The notes beneath the pieces were generated by a model. That model was not told where the DNA came from and searched no databases. It was given only the letters and a program-made list of their open reading frames with translations. DNA of 64,000 nucleotides, taken from the NCBI GenBank assembly GCA_943789025.1, contig CALSSN010000013.1, forward strand, positions 1 to 64,000, written 5' to 3'. Of the stretch, positions 1 to 9,900 are shown in pieces. Source of the DNA: an uncultured Verrucomicrobiales bacterium. GTDB taxonomy: Bacteria > Verrucomicrobiota > Verrucomicrobiia > Verrucomicrobiales > DEV007. The position numbers were made by a program, and so were the translations under genes. Numbering within the stretch: the stretch's first letter is position 1; each line of letters opens with the position of its first letter.

Positions 1-11
1 ACCTCGTAAGG

Positions 12-1286
12 ATGAAGAGACGCTATCAAGCGATGAAGACGAAGAGGGCGCGCAGTCGTGTGCTCGATGACTTTGTGGCGATTTCCGGCTACGAGCGGAA
101 GTATGCGACGAAGCTTCTCAACGGGAGGCGTGCGGGCCCGGCGGGTCATCGGGGCAGGAAGAAGCGGGCGGGTCGGCCACGCAGTTACTGCGAAGAAGTT
201 GTGAGGGTGCTCAAGGATCTGTGGAAGGTCAGCGAGATGCCGTGCGGCAAGCGTCTGAAGGCGTTGGTTCCGGAATGGCTCGGACACTACGAGCGCAGGG
301 AGGGTGATCTTGGCGAAGAGTTGCGGCAGAAGGTGCTCGCGGTAAGTCCGGCGCAGATCGATCGCCTGCTCGCGCCCTACCGTGTGGAGGACGGGAGGGC
401 ACGGGCGCGAGGCTGTCGGAGTGACGCAGCGATCAGGGCGGAGGTGCCTGTGCGGGCGGAGGCATGGTCGGTTGAGGAGCCCGGATGGGTAGAGGCCGAT
501 ACCGTAGCGCATTGCGGGGGTTCGATGTCCGAGAGCTTCATCTGGACGTTGACGGTCACTGATATCTGGAGCGGATGGACGGAGTTGCGAGCGACGTGGA
601 ACCGCGGGCAATATGGTGTCATCGAGCGTCTTGAGGAGATCGAGAGAGCGATGCCCTTTGGGCTGAAGGGTTGGGATACCGACAATGGGGGGGAGTTCCT
701 CAACTGGGCGCTCGTCTCGCATCTCAAGGGGCGCGAACCGGCGGTTGAGGTGACTCGATCGCGCCCCTATCGCAAGAACGACCAGGCTCATGTGGAGCAA
801 AAGAACTCGACTCATGCACGGGGCCTGCTCGGCTATGACCGGCTCGGGCACGACGCTCTCGTGGCACCCTGCAACGAGCTTCTGGCATTGTGGAGCCTCT
901 GGGGCAACCTCTTTCGTCCGACGATGCGGCAGGTCTACCGGAGGCGGGAAGGAGGCAGCTATAAGAGGGTCCATGAGAAGCACGCCAAGACTCCTGCACG
1001 CAGGCTCCTGGAGGCCGACAAGCTCGGGAGGGAGGCCAAGCGCGAACTAGAGAAGCAACTCGCTAAGCACGATCCCTTCGAGCTCAAGGAGCGCATTGAG
1101 GCGGCCCTCTCAGCACTCTGGAGCCTTGCTCGCGAACTCGACGATGAAGACGAGTGGGAGGACGCCCGCCCGGGGGAGGGGTTGGCCGCCGACTTCGCTA
1201 CGCTTCGTCGTCGGCCAACCCCTCCCCCGGCATCCACCCCCAAAAGATCACCCAATACCAAGACATCACGGTGTCCCCAATTATGA
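12..1286 (+). CDS. Integrase-core (rve) DDE transposase
   Basis: Cuts and joins DNA ends to move its insertion sequence. The N-terminal 60 residues are very basic and helix-turn-helix-like. The catalytic core has the expected acidic residues: EADTVAHCG near residue 160, DTDNGGEFLN near 222 and HVEQKN near 260. The frame is open up to base 1, so the true start may lie upstream, although GTAAGG directly before the ATG at 12 could serve as a ribosome site. The last 45 residues look non-native: they are read through a long inverted repeat and the stop falls inside the element's terminal repeat. Family assignment (IS481-like or an unclassified relative) is uncertain; the transposase call is secure. 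Confidence 0.85.
   Translation: MKRRYQAMKTKRARSRVLDDFVAISGYERKYATKLLNGRRAGPAGHRGRKKRAGRPRSYCEEVVRVLKDLWKVSEMPCGKRLKALVPEWLGHYERREGDLGEELRQKVLAVSPAQIDRLLAPYRVEDGRARARGCRSDAAIRAEVPVRAEAWSVEEPGWVEADTVAHCGGSMSESFIWTLTVTDIWSGWTELRATWNRGQYGVIERLEEIERAMPFGLKGWDTDNGGEFLNWALVSHLKGREPAVEVTRSRPYRKNDQAHVEQKNSTHARGLLGYDRLGHDALVAPCNELLALWSLWGNLFRPTMRQVYRRREGGSYKRVHEKHAKTPARRLLEADKLGREAKRELEKQLAKHDPFELKERIEAALSALWSLARELDDEDEWEDARPGEGLAADFATLRRRPTPPPASTPKRSPNTKTSRCPQL
1170..1230. repeat. 19-bp perfect inverted repeat inside the transposase 3' end
   Basis: Bases 1170-1188 are perfectly complementary to 1212-1230. The stem continues by four more pairs (1190-1193 with 1207-1210) after one mismatch, leaving a short CG-rich loop. 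It lies within the last 40 codons of the transposase reading frame. It could act as a terminator-like or translation-blocking structure for the insertion sequence, but no T-run follows. Confidence 0.7.
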
Positions 1287-1340
1287 GTCAACCACCCCTC
1301 ACTTGAAAAAACTTACGGTGTCCTCTAATTTTGAGTCAAC
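1268..1340 (+). repeat. Pair of terminal direct repeats of the insertion sequence
   Basis: Bases 1268-1292 and 1315-1340 share the pattern acggtgtcc...taatt/aatta...gagtcaac with only a few differences. Tandem end repeats of this type are common at transposase binding ends. The outer copy is taken as the element boundary. Confidence 0.6.
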
Positions 1341-1396
1341 AGGGTGGGAGCATCGCCTGCGCTGCGCCGGACGGGGGCAGTCGAACTGAAGTGCTC

Positions 1397-1445
1397 ATCC
1401 CACCCCCTCCATTCTATAAAATAAAAATGGCGGAGGGGGTGGGAT
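1397..1445. repeat. 14-bp perfect inverted repeat sharing the tRNA-Ser 3' end
   Basis: Bases 1397-1410 are the exact reverse complement of 1432-1445, which encode the T-arm and acceptor 3' strand of the adjacent tRNA-Ser. The 21 bases between are AT-rich. The outside copy may be a relic of a tRNA-targeted insertion, or the structure may end transcription of the tRNA. Confidence 0.6.
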
Positions 1446-1515
1446 TCGAACCCACGAAGGCTTTCACCTTGCTAGTTTTCAAGACTAGTGCATTCGACCA
1501 CTCTGCCACCCCTCC
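1428..1515 (-). tRNA. tRNA-Ser (anticodon UGA)
   Basis: Read on the minus strand, the 7-bp acceptor stem GGAGGGG pairs with CCCCTCC and the CCA tail is encoded (plus 1428-1430). The anticodon stem CTAGT/ACTAG closes the loop CTTGAAA, giving UGA. A long variable arm (AGCAAGGTGAAAGCCTTCG) is typical of serine tRNAs and the T-loop reads TTCGAAT. Length is 88 nt. It decodes UCA codons. Confidence 0.95.
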
Positions 1516-1651
1516 GGTTATGGGTTGCTGTGATGGGCGAGCGGAAAAGAGTAGGGCATTCGAGTGGCTTGGCAAGAGGAAGACGAGAGGGCGGGCAGAG
1601 AGAAGCCAGACTTCTTGCCTTGACCCATTACTAAGGGAACCTTAAGGATAT

Positions 1652-3550
1652 GTGTCTTTTTCTCTTGCTATGGCGGAGCCCTCTTACACCGAAGATGATA
1701 TCAAATCGCTTTCCTGGCGCGAGCACATTCGGCTGCGTCCGGGGATGTATATCGGCAAACTGGGGGACGGCTCAGAAGCAGACGACGGGATCTACGTGCT
1801 GCTCAAGGAGGTCTCGACAACTGTGTCGATGAGTTCGTGATGGGCTATGGGAAGCGGATTGAGATTGGCATTGAGGAAGACGGGATGGTGGATGTCCGCG
1901 ACTATGGCCGGGGCATTCCGCTGGGGAAGTTGATGGACTGCGCGGCTAAGATTAATACCGGGGCGAAATACGACTCGGAGGCCTTCAAGCGCTCGGTCGG
2001 CCTCAATGGGGTGGGAATCAAGGCAGTCAATGCGCTGTCCGATTTTTTTGAGATCCAGGCTTTCCGGGAGGTGAGACCAAGGCCATCACCTTCTCGCGTG
2101 GTGAGGTGACCGATGAGATGAAGCGTCCACGCAAGTGTTCCGAGGAGAACGGCACGCGCCTCATGTTTCACCCCGACCCGGAGTCCTTCCCGAGCAGGTT
2201 TGCTTTTCAGTTGGAGATCGTGGGCAGATGCTGCGCTACTACAGTTACCTCAATCCGGGGCTCTCTCTGGTGCTCAACGGCAAGACCTTCCGGTCGAAGA
2301 ACGGGCTCCTTGATCTGCTCCAGGAGAAATGAGCGAGGAGCCGCTCTATCCCATCGTTCACCTCGAAAGGCAGTGACGTGGAGATCGCCTTCACACACGT
2401 GGATGCCTACGGTGAGGACCACTTCGGCTTCGTCAACGGGCAGCACACGACGATGGGCGGGACGCACCAGGCGGCATTCCGCGAAGCGATCGTGAAGAGT
2501 CTGCGCGACCACTTCAAAAAACAGTATGAGCCGCAGGACATCCGCCAGGGGATCGTGGCGGCGGTGTCGGTCAAGGTGCAGGAGCCGATCTTCGAGTCAC
2601 AGACCAAGACCAAGCTCGGGAGCACGCACATGGAGCCCGGGGGAAGGACCGTGCGCGGGCATATCGGAGCGGTGCTGGCAGAAGAGCTCGACAACCACCT
2701 GATCCGCAACCGGGAGACGGCCACGGCGCTGCAGGAAAAAATTGTGCGCTCGGAGAAAGAGCGACGCGAGATGGCGGGTCTCCAGAAGGCGGCCAAGGAG
2801 CGGGCCAAGAAGTCGAAGCTGGTCAACAAGAAGCTGCGCGATTGCCGGGCGCACCTCGACAGCAAACACAAGCGGCGTGAGGAGAGCATGCTGTTTGTCA
2901 CCGAGGGGGATTCGGCTTCGGGCTCGATCACCAAGTCGCGTTGCCCGGAGACGCAGGCGGTCTTCTCCCTGCGGGGCAAGCCGCTCAACTGTTTCGGCCT
3001 GACCAAGAAAGTGGTCTATGAGAACGAGGAACTGGCGTTGCTGCAGAACGCGCTGGGGATTGAAAAAGACATCGAGGATCTGCGCTACAACAAGGTGGTG
3101 CTTGCTACCGATGCGGATGTCGACGGCATGCACATCCGCCTCCTCCTGATGACGTTTTTCCTGCAGTTTTTTCCCGACCTGGTCAAGGGCGGGCACGTCT
3201 TCATTCTGCAGACCCCGCTCTTCCGAGTACGAAATAAGAAGGAGACGCGTTACTGCTACAGTGAAGACGAGCGACTGAAGGCGATCGCCGAACTCGGTAA
3301 AAACCCGGAAATCACCCGTTTCAAGGGCTTGGGAGAAATAAGTCCGGATGAGTTCAAAGGGTTCATTGGAGAGGATATTCGTCTCGATCCGGTAGTGGTT
3401 GATGAAAAGCAATCGGTGCGCGAGATGCTGGCCTACTTTATGGGGAAAAACACGCCGGAACGGCAGAAATTCATCATCAAAAACCTCCGGGTAGAAGGGG
3501 ATCTTGACGACGGAGAAGAGGAGAAGGAAAGAGCTGCGGTAGCAGCATAG
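1652..3550 (+). pseudogene. parE: DNA topoisomerase type IIA subunit B (ParE/GyrB-like), frameshifted
   Basis: ATP-driven subunit of topoisomerase IV or gyrase. The GHKL ATPase motifs are visible but spread over frames: LRPGMYIG (about 1735), a DNCVDE site recoverable only by adding one base near 1813, DYGRGIP (about 1905) and [14 protein letters not shown] (about 2005). The C-terminal part from about 2378 is one intact frame of 390 residues with the TOPRIM motifs [10 protein letters not shown] and [12 protein letters not shown] and the motif TRFKGLGE. Single-base losses or gains are needed near 1813, 2070, 2180-2225, 2330 and 2365 to rebuild one protein, most in short runs of one base. Start is GTG 1652 (AAGGA at 1644-1648) or ATG 1670. 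The clustering in the first 700 bp beside a perfect second half suggests sequence error or very recent damage. No parC partner is nearby, so ParE versus GyrB is not settled. Confidence 0.8.
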
Positions 3551-3666
3551 AGGAGGGCTTGGAAGGGTAAGAAAGCTGAGTTGGGTGGCGGGAGTTATCC
3601 CTCACTCTCAATACAAACTTCTCCACGACTGCTGCTGCTCAAATACCCTGAAGCCCGAGTCATCTC

Positions 3667-6432
3667 CTATCCAGTGAAGGTTTCGGCACAGCGCCCGCAG
3701 ACTTCTGCGTGGGACTGGCCGACATCGGCGGTTTGGCGCCAGCAGCGCGGGCACTTCTCGTGGTCGGTGGCAGTGACTTCGGCGGTGGTCTCGGCGGCAC
3801 CACGAACGATCGTGAGATCGCTGAGAATCAAAAATTCCATCAGGCTTTCCTGATTCTCGAGCAGGGCCTCGGGCAGGTCTCCATCTTGCAGGTGGAGGGT
3901 GACAGCGGCTTCGTTGTTTGAGCCGATGAGGTCAGCCTTTCGTGCGACTTCGATCTGTTGCTGGATGGTGCTGCGGACTTTGAGGAGGGATTCGATCTGT
4001 GCGGAAACCTGGCCCGGAGCGAACTCCGGATCTGGAGCAGGAAAGTCTTCGAGGTGGACGCTACCGGTATTCCCCATGTGTTCCCACGCTTCATCTGCAG
4101 TGAAAGCTGTGATCGGAGCGAGGAGACGGCAGAGGTTGCTGAGGACCTGATGGATGGCGGTTTGGGTGGCGCGACGGCGTGGGCTGTCGGCGGCGTCGCA
4201 GTACATTCGGTCTTTCGTGATGTCGATGTAGAGGGCGCTCAGATCATTGGCCAGGAATTGGTTGAGGGCATTGAAGACCTTGCGGAACTCGAAGTTCTCG
4301 TATGCGGCCAGGCACTCGGCGGTGAGGGTGTGAAGGCGTTCGAGAATCCAGGTGTCGACAAAGGTCAGTTCGGTCGCGGTGACGCTGTCGGTCGTGGGGT
4401 CGAAGCCGTCGAGGTTGCCGAGCAGGATGCGCAGTGTGTTGCGGATCCTGCGGTAGGCATCAGTGGTCTGAGTTTTAAAAAGTTCGTCTGAGAACGGGAC
4501 TTCGGTCTCGTAATCGACCGAGGCAGCCCAGAGGCGGACGAGGTCGGCACCGTAGGCATCGTAGAAGGCCTTAGCGGTCATGGGCTTGACTTTCTTGCCG
4601 CCTTTCCCCTCGTCGGACTTCGAGACTTTTTTGCCGTTATGGGTGACAAATCCGTGGGTGATGACGGTCTTGTAGGGCGCGGTGCCGCGGACTGCCGTAG
4701 AGATCATGAGGGAACTCTGGAACCAGCCGCGGTGCTGGTCGGTGGCTTCGAGGTAGAGGTCGGCAGGGGCGTGGAGATCCGGGTGGCGGTCGAGCACGGC
4801 GACGTGCGAGCAGCCCGAGTCGATCCAGACGTCGAGAGTGTCGCGTGAGCGGCGGGTGCCCGCGGGCAGGTCGAGCCGGGTGGCCCAGGCTTCATCGCTG
4901 TCAGCATACCAGAGGTTGGTTCCGTGTTCTTCGACCACGTCGGCGACGCGTGAGATCAGGTCTTTATCGAGGATGACTTCACCTTCTGGGGAAAAGAAAA
5001 CCGGAAGCGGGACGCCCCAGGTACGTTGGCGGGAAATACACCAGTCGGGACGTGCTTCGACGGTGCCGTGGATGCGGTTGCGCCCCCAGGCTGGGATCCA
5101 CCTGGTTTTGTCGATTTCCTCGAGTGCCGTCTCGCGCAGGGCATCGATCCGGATAAAGAACTGCTCGACCGAGCGAAAAATAATCGGCGTCTTTGACCGC
5201 CAGCAGTGGGGGTATTCGTGGTGGTGGTCGTTGCGACCTAGAAGTGGTCCTTTGGCGTCGGCAAGCAGCATCGCGATGATGCTGTCATTGGCTTTGAAGA
5301 CGTGGGTGCCGACGAGTTCGGGGAGACCGCATTCCTCGGTGAAGAGACCGGCGTCATCGACCGGAGAAATAAGCTCAAGGCCGTTCTCGATCCCTGCGAC
5401 GTAGTCGTCCTGGCCGTGACCCGGAGCGATATGGACGGCTCCGGTGCCGGTCTCTGCGGTGACAAAGAGGGCATTGATAACCCGGGATGAGCGGTCGAGG
5501 AAAGGGTGGTGGGCGCTCAGGCCGAGGAAATCCTTGCCTTTCAGGATCGCGGTGGGCTTGTCGGCATTCAGGGTGAAGCCGGTGTTTTCGGCGAAGTTTT
5601 CGAGCAGTTCTTTTGCTATGACGAGGCGCTCGCTGCGACCGCTCTCATGGCTGAAGGTGCCGACGAGATAGTCAAAGGCTGGGTGCATGGCGATCCCTGT
5701 ATTGGCTGGTAGCGTCCACGGGGTGGTTGTCCAGATTACCAGCGAGGCGTCTGCAAGCTCGTTCCCGGGCGAGGCGGCATCCGCCGTGAGATTGAATCGG
5801 ACGTAGATGGCGGGAGAGACTTTTTCTTTGTATTCGACCTCTGCCTCGGCGAGTGCGGTCCGCGCACCGAAGGACCAGAGAACCGGCTTCTTCGACTGGT
5901 AGACGAGGTCCTTCTCGACGAATGTGGCGAAGCACCGCAGCACATCGGCTTCGTAGGTAGGTTCCAGCGTAAGATAGGGGTTCTCCCAGTCGCCGAGGAC
6001 GCCGAGTCGCTTGAACGACGCCCGTTGGACGTCGATGAAGTTCCGGGCAAAAGCCTCCGAACGTTCTCGGATCTCGACCGGCGTGAGGTCGCGGGCTTCC
6101 TTGACCACCTTGAACTCGATTGGAAGGCCGTGGCAGTCCCATCCAGGGATGTAGGGGCAGCGGAAGCCGGCCATCGTCTTCGACTTGAGGACAAGGTCCT
6201 TGAGGAGCTTGTTGAGGGCGGTTCCCATGTGGACGTCGCCATTGGCGAAGGGTGGGCCGTCATGGAGAATAAACGAGGGCGCGTCTTTTCTTCTCTCCTG
6301 GATCTGCTGGTAGAGCCCCTCTGCATCCCAACGCGCGAGGCGTGTGGGCTCGTTCTGGGTGAGGTTCCCCCGCATCGGAAAGTCGGTTTGCGGAAGGTTG
6401 AGAGAGTCCTTGTATGGGTTGGCCTCGGCCAT
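3667..6432 (-). CDS. ileS: Isoleucyl-tRNA synthetase
   Basis: Charges tRNA-Ile with isoleucine in the cytoplasm and edits misactivated valine. About 921 residues, normal for bacterial IleS. The class I signature appears as HDGPPFANGDVHMGT (HMGT at 68-71) and the second as KVSKS near residue 601. Other family blocks include GWDCHGLPIE and TPWTLPANTG. The last 28 residues carry the zinc site CPRCW...CGRC. The frame is open to 6585, but the family start motif argues for the ATG at 6432 (MAEANPYKD). Convergent with parE and divergent from the kinase gene, so it appears to be transcribed alone. Confidence 0.97.
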   Translation of the reverse strand: MAEANPYKDSLNLPQTDFPMRGNLTQNEPTRLARWDAEGLYQQIQERRKDAPSFILHDGPPFANGDVHMGTALNKLLKDLVLKSKTMAGFRCPYIPGWDCHGLPIEFKVVKEARDLTPVEIRERSEAFARNFIDVQRASFKRLGVLGDWENPYLTLEPTYEADVLRCFATFVEKDLVYQSKKPVLWSFGARTALAEAEVEYKEKVSPAIYVRFNLTADAASPGNELADASLVIWTTTPWTLPANTGIAMHPAFDYLVGTFSHESGRSERLVIAKELLENFAENTGFTLNADKPTAILKGKDFLGLSAHHPFLDRSSRVINALFVTAETGTGAVHIAPGHGQDDYVAGIENGLELISPVDDAGLFTEECGLPELVGTHVFKANDSIIAMLLADAKGPLLGRNDHHHEYPHCWRSKTPIIFRSVEQFFIRIDALRETALEEIDKTRWIPAWGRNRIHGTVEARPDWCISRQRTWGVPLPVFFSPEGEVILDKDLISRVADVVEEHGTNLWYADSDEAWATRLDLPAGTRRSRDTLDVWIDSGCSHVAVLDRHPDLHAPADLYLEATDQHRGWFQSSLMISTAVRGTAPYKTVITHGFVTHNGKKVSKSDEGKGGKKVKPMTAKAFYDAYGADLVRLWAASVDYETEVPFSDELFKTQTTDAYRRIRNTLRILLGNLDGFDPTTDSVTATELTFVDTWILERLHTLTAECLAAYENFEFRKVFNALNQFLANDLSALYIDITKDRMYCDAADSPRRRATQTAIHQVLSNLCRLLAPITAFTADEAWEHMGNTGSVHLEDFPAPDPEFAPGQVSAQIESLLKVRSTIQQQIEVARKADLIGSNNEAAVTLHLQDGDLPEALLENQESLMEFLILSDLTIVRGAAETTAEVTATDHEKCPRCWRQTADVGQSHAEVCGRCAETFTG

Positions 6433-6728
6433 GGTGATTTCTGGTGCCTGGTTGGAGTGCCCGGGTGACGGGATCGGGAGTTTAGCACCCAGTGGGGTGG
6501 TGACAAGCTGACATGGAGAGGTTTGTTCAGAGAGGAAGGAACGCGATATTTGGCCTCGACCTCGTTCCTGAGAGAGCTTACCCATAAAGCTTTGAATCTG
6601 AGAAAAACAATCCGTTCATTCCAGCGATGACTGAAGAACCCAGAGAACCTGATTCTGATCCGCCATCAGACGAGACATCGTCGACTGCTGACGAGAATGC
6701 TGGGAGTCCCGCCGCTGAGGCCCCCGCC

Positions 6729-6868
6729 GAGAGTCCCGCCGAGAGTCCCGCCGAGAGTCCCCGCCGAGAGTCCCGCCGAGAGTCCCGCCGAGAGTCCCCC
6801 GAGAGTCCCCCGAGAGTCCCGCTGAGAGTCCCACCGCTGAGAGTCCCACCGCTGAGAGTCCCACCGCT
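6729..6868 (+). repeat. Tandem 12/15-bp repeats encoding (E-S-P-A/T)n, with unit-length slips
   Basis: Eleven units beginning gagagtccc run from 6729 to 6868. Most are 12 bp, the last three are 15 bp. Three units break the period: 6753-6765 is 13 bp (four C) and 6790-6800 and 6801-6811 are 11 bp (five C, G lost). The net change is -1. An ATG at 6627 opens a frame that enters the repeat as Ala-Glu-Ser-Pro repeats, but because of the slips it is out of frame with the kinase. Restoring a multiple of three would join about 107 residues to the kinase N-terminus. Confidence 0.85.
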
Positions 6869-6946
6869 GAGGCTCCTGCCGCTGAGAGTTCGGCGCAGGC
6901 ACCTCCTCTTGAGTGGACCCCGCCATCGCTGGAGGAGGTCTCGGCA

Positions 6947-9900
6947 ATGCTGGGAGATTACAAGATCACTGCTGTGCTTGGCTGTGGCGGAATGGGAGCG
7001 GTTTACAGGGGAGTCCAGACGAGCCTGGACCGTGAGGTCGCGATCAAGCTCCTGCCTGCCGAAGTCGGGGCCAATGCCGAGTTCGAGGCGCGATTCAAGC
7101 TCGAAGCAAAGGCGATGGCGCAGCTCAATCACCCGCACATCGTTCAGATTTTCGACTTCGGCCAGACCGCCCAAGGTCATTACTTCTTTGTCATGGAGTT
7201 CGTCGAGGGGTCGGACTTCTCCCAGCTCATTCGTAAGAAAAAGCTCGACGTTCAAGCGTCGGTGAACACCGTCACCCAAATCTGCGAGGCCCTGCAGTAT
7301 GCGCACCAGAAGGGGTTCGTGCACCGGGATATCAAGCCGGCGAATATTTACCTGAATTCTGAAGGAGTGCTCAAGGTCGGGGATTTCGGATTGGCCAAGC
7401 TTGTGGATGAAGGTGAGGGAGTTTCCCAGAGTTCTGAGGAAAAGAATCTGACCGCCGTAGGGACAGTGATGGGGACACCCCATTACGTGGCGCCTGAGCA
7501 GTTGATCGAGGGAGTAGAGGTAGACGGCAGAGCAGACATTTACAGCCTCGGCGTGATGTTTTATGAAATGGTCACCGGGGAGGTTCCGCGTGGGGCCATC
7601 AAGCCGCCGAGCGAGAAAGTTCCGGAACTCGATCCGCGCTTCGATAAGGTGATTTTTAAGGCGATGGACGTTGAGCCGTCATCGCGTTACCAGAGTGCCG
7701 CCGAGCTGCATACAGCGGTCAATCAAGTGCAGCAGACTCCGCGTCTCGCGGTGCCCATGAAGGCGGCTCCGACTCGATCTCAAAACCATGGTAAGGGTGT
7801 GGTGCCGGCTGCTGGTGGGGGACCGCAGGCGGTGGTGGGCGATGGGGGAAAAAAACGCAAAGGCGTGCTCTGGACCTGCCTCAGTGTTGGCGTGCTCGCG
7901 GCGGTGGCAGCGGCTGGAATCTTTCTTGCAGGAGGCGGAGACGAAGGTCAAGGAGACGAGGGCGAAGGCCAGAAAAGCGGGCAGCAAGGTTCCGGTGCGG
8001 GAAAACCTGAGAGCGCAGGGCAAATTGAAGGATCAGAGGGGACCGGAGTGCGTGCTGCTTCAGGGACCGCAGTGGCTGAGTTTGATGCGGATACCCCCTA
8101 CGTCAATTGTTTTGGGATGCGCTTCGTTCCAGTGGCAATCACAGGTGGCCCGACCGACTCGGCAGCCAGTGGGAAAACGGTGCTTTTTTCGATCTGGCAG
8201 ACGCGGAGGCAGGATTACCTTGGATTTGTTAAAGAGACCCGGACCGAGTGGCGAGCACAGCACTGGGGTCAGCCTGCAAAGGTGCCTGTTACGCAGATCA
8301 GCTGGGAGAATGCAGTGGCCTACTGTGCGTGGTTGACCGAGAAGGAGCGAAAGTCCGAAGCAATCCCCGAGGGTGCCGTCTACCGCCTCCCCAGCGATCA
8401 TGAATGGAGCTGTGCTGTGGGTATCGGCAAAGACGAAGATCCAGAAGCCTCTCCGTCGGAAAAGCAACATGCAGTAAGCATCTTCCCGTGGGGAGAAGAG
8501 TGGCCACCTCCAGCGGGTGTGGGTAACTATGCGGGCGAGGAGATGAAAAGTTTCGAGGAGGAACGCAAGTGGATTGAGGGGTTTTCCGACGGGTTTCCAG
8601 TCTTGGCGCCGGTAGGCAGTTTCGCTGAAAATGAGCACGGGCTCTATGATCTCGGCGGCAACGTCTGGGAATACTGTCAGGACGCATTCAGTGATGATTC
8701 GCAGATTCGGGTAGCTCGTGGAGGGAGCTGGGCGTCGCATATAAAAAAGAAATTCACTCTTTCAGCCAGATCGCTTATCAAATTGCAGTCGCAGATTGGG
8801 GATAAAGGGTTCCGTTGTGTTCTCGAGGTGCCGGCAGGGGGCACTCTGGTCACCAGTGAAGGGAAAGTAGCCGCCGATGCCGGGGCGGAGAAAACTTCGC
8901 GTGCGGAGTCCTCGCCAAGTGAGCCAAGCGAGCCCACTCCTGTTGTTCCAGCGCCCGATCCTGAATCTGCGCCCAAGCCTGAACCTGAACCTGAACCCGA
9001 GCCTGAACCCGAGACTGAACCCGAGACTGAACCCGAGACTGAACCCGAGCCTGAACCTGCCCTGGCTTTCTTAGTCGATGTCATGACGGTTCCTGGCGTC
9101 AAAGAGCGCTTCGGAGCGTATCTGGGGGCTCGGAGAAAGAAGGTTGCGGATCTGGCAGGCAAATACGGTGGTGCTTTGGAAAGCCGGCTGACACGAGCCG
9201 TCAATGCCGGGGACTTGACGCTTGTCACTGCCTTTCGGGATGAGAAAAACCGCATCGCTACGTTCCAGAAGGATCTCGGGGACAAGCCGGGCACGCCCGA
9301 GGAGCTGGCTGCCGCGGTGTGGGAGCCTCTCCGTCTCCCGGCTCTGACGGGGGATATCGCACCGGGCCTGGCGGCACTCCGGAAAGTCTGGAGCAGCGAG
9401 ACCGGGAAAATTGACAAGGAGTTAGCAGCTGCGCTTCGTCAATCACTCCAGATCCTCGAAAGGGAATTAACCCGGTCACGGAAGATCGAGCAGGCGAGCA
9501 AGGTGAGAGAATTCCAGACAGAGCTCGCTTCCAAAGGGAGCTCGGCGCCGGCTTCCGTAGCAAACGCGGCAGCCCCTGAGAGCAATTCCTCCAGTGGCCG
9601 CGAGGCAGACCCGGCCGACGCCGTTTCAATTCCCGGAGCATGGACGCGTATTCTTGAAGGGCGCAATCTCGATGGCTGGACGGTGGCTGGGGATCAGAGG
9701 TCGTTCTCAATCGATGGCGTTGAGAACGCAGTCAAAGTCTCGGGTAATCCGGGGTATCTCTATTATTCCGGGCCTGTGGCTGGAGCGGTGCAGTTCCGAG
9801 ATTTTGATTTCCGTGCGGAGGTGAAAACGACCCGCGGAGGTAGCGGAGGACTCTTTTTTCATACTCTCAAGGAAGGGAGTGGATTTCCGAAGCGAGGCTA

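Larger units (their letters stand above)
1..1340 (+). mobile_element. Insertion sequence, left end outside the window
   Basis: Holds a single DDE (rve-type) transposase gene followed by two near-identical direct repeats at 1268-1292 and 1315-1340, which resemble the terminal repeats of IS481/IS3-like elements. The right boundary is placed at the end of the second repeat. The left end and any target duplication lie before base 1, so the exact family and insertion site cannot be fixed. The element ends about 90 bp before a tRNA-Ser gene. Confidence 0.6.

Noticed and set aside
2597-3412. 271-codon minus-strand open frame
   Set aside because: Antisense to the intact TOPRIM part of parE.
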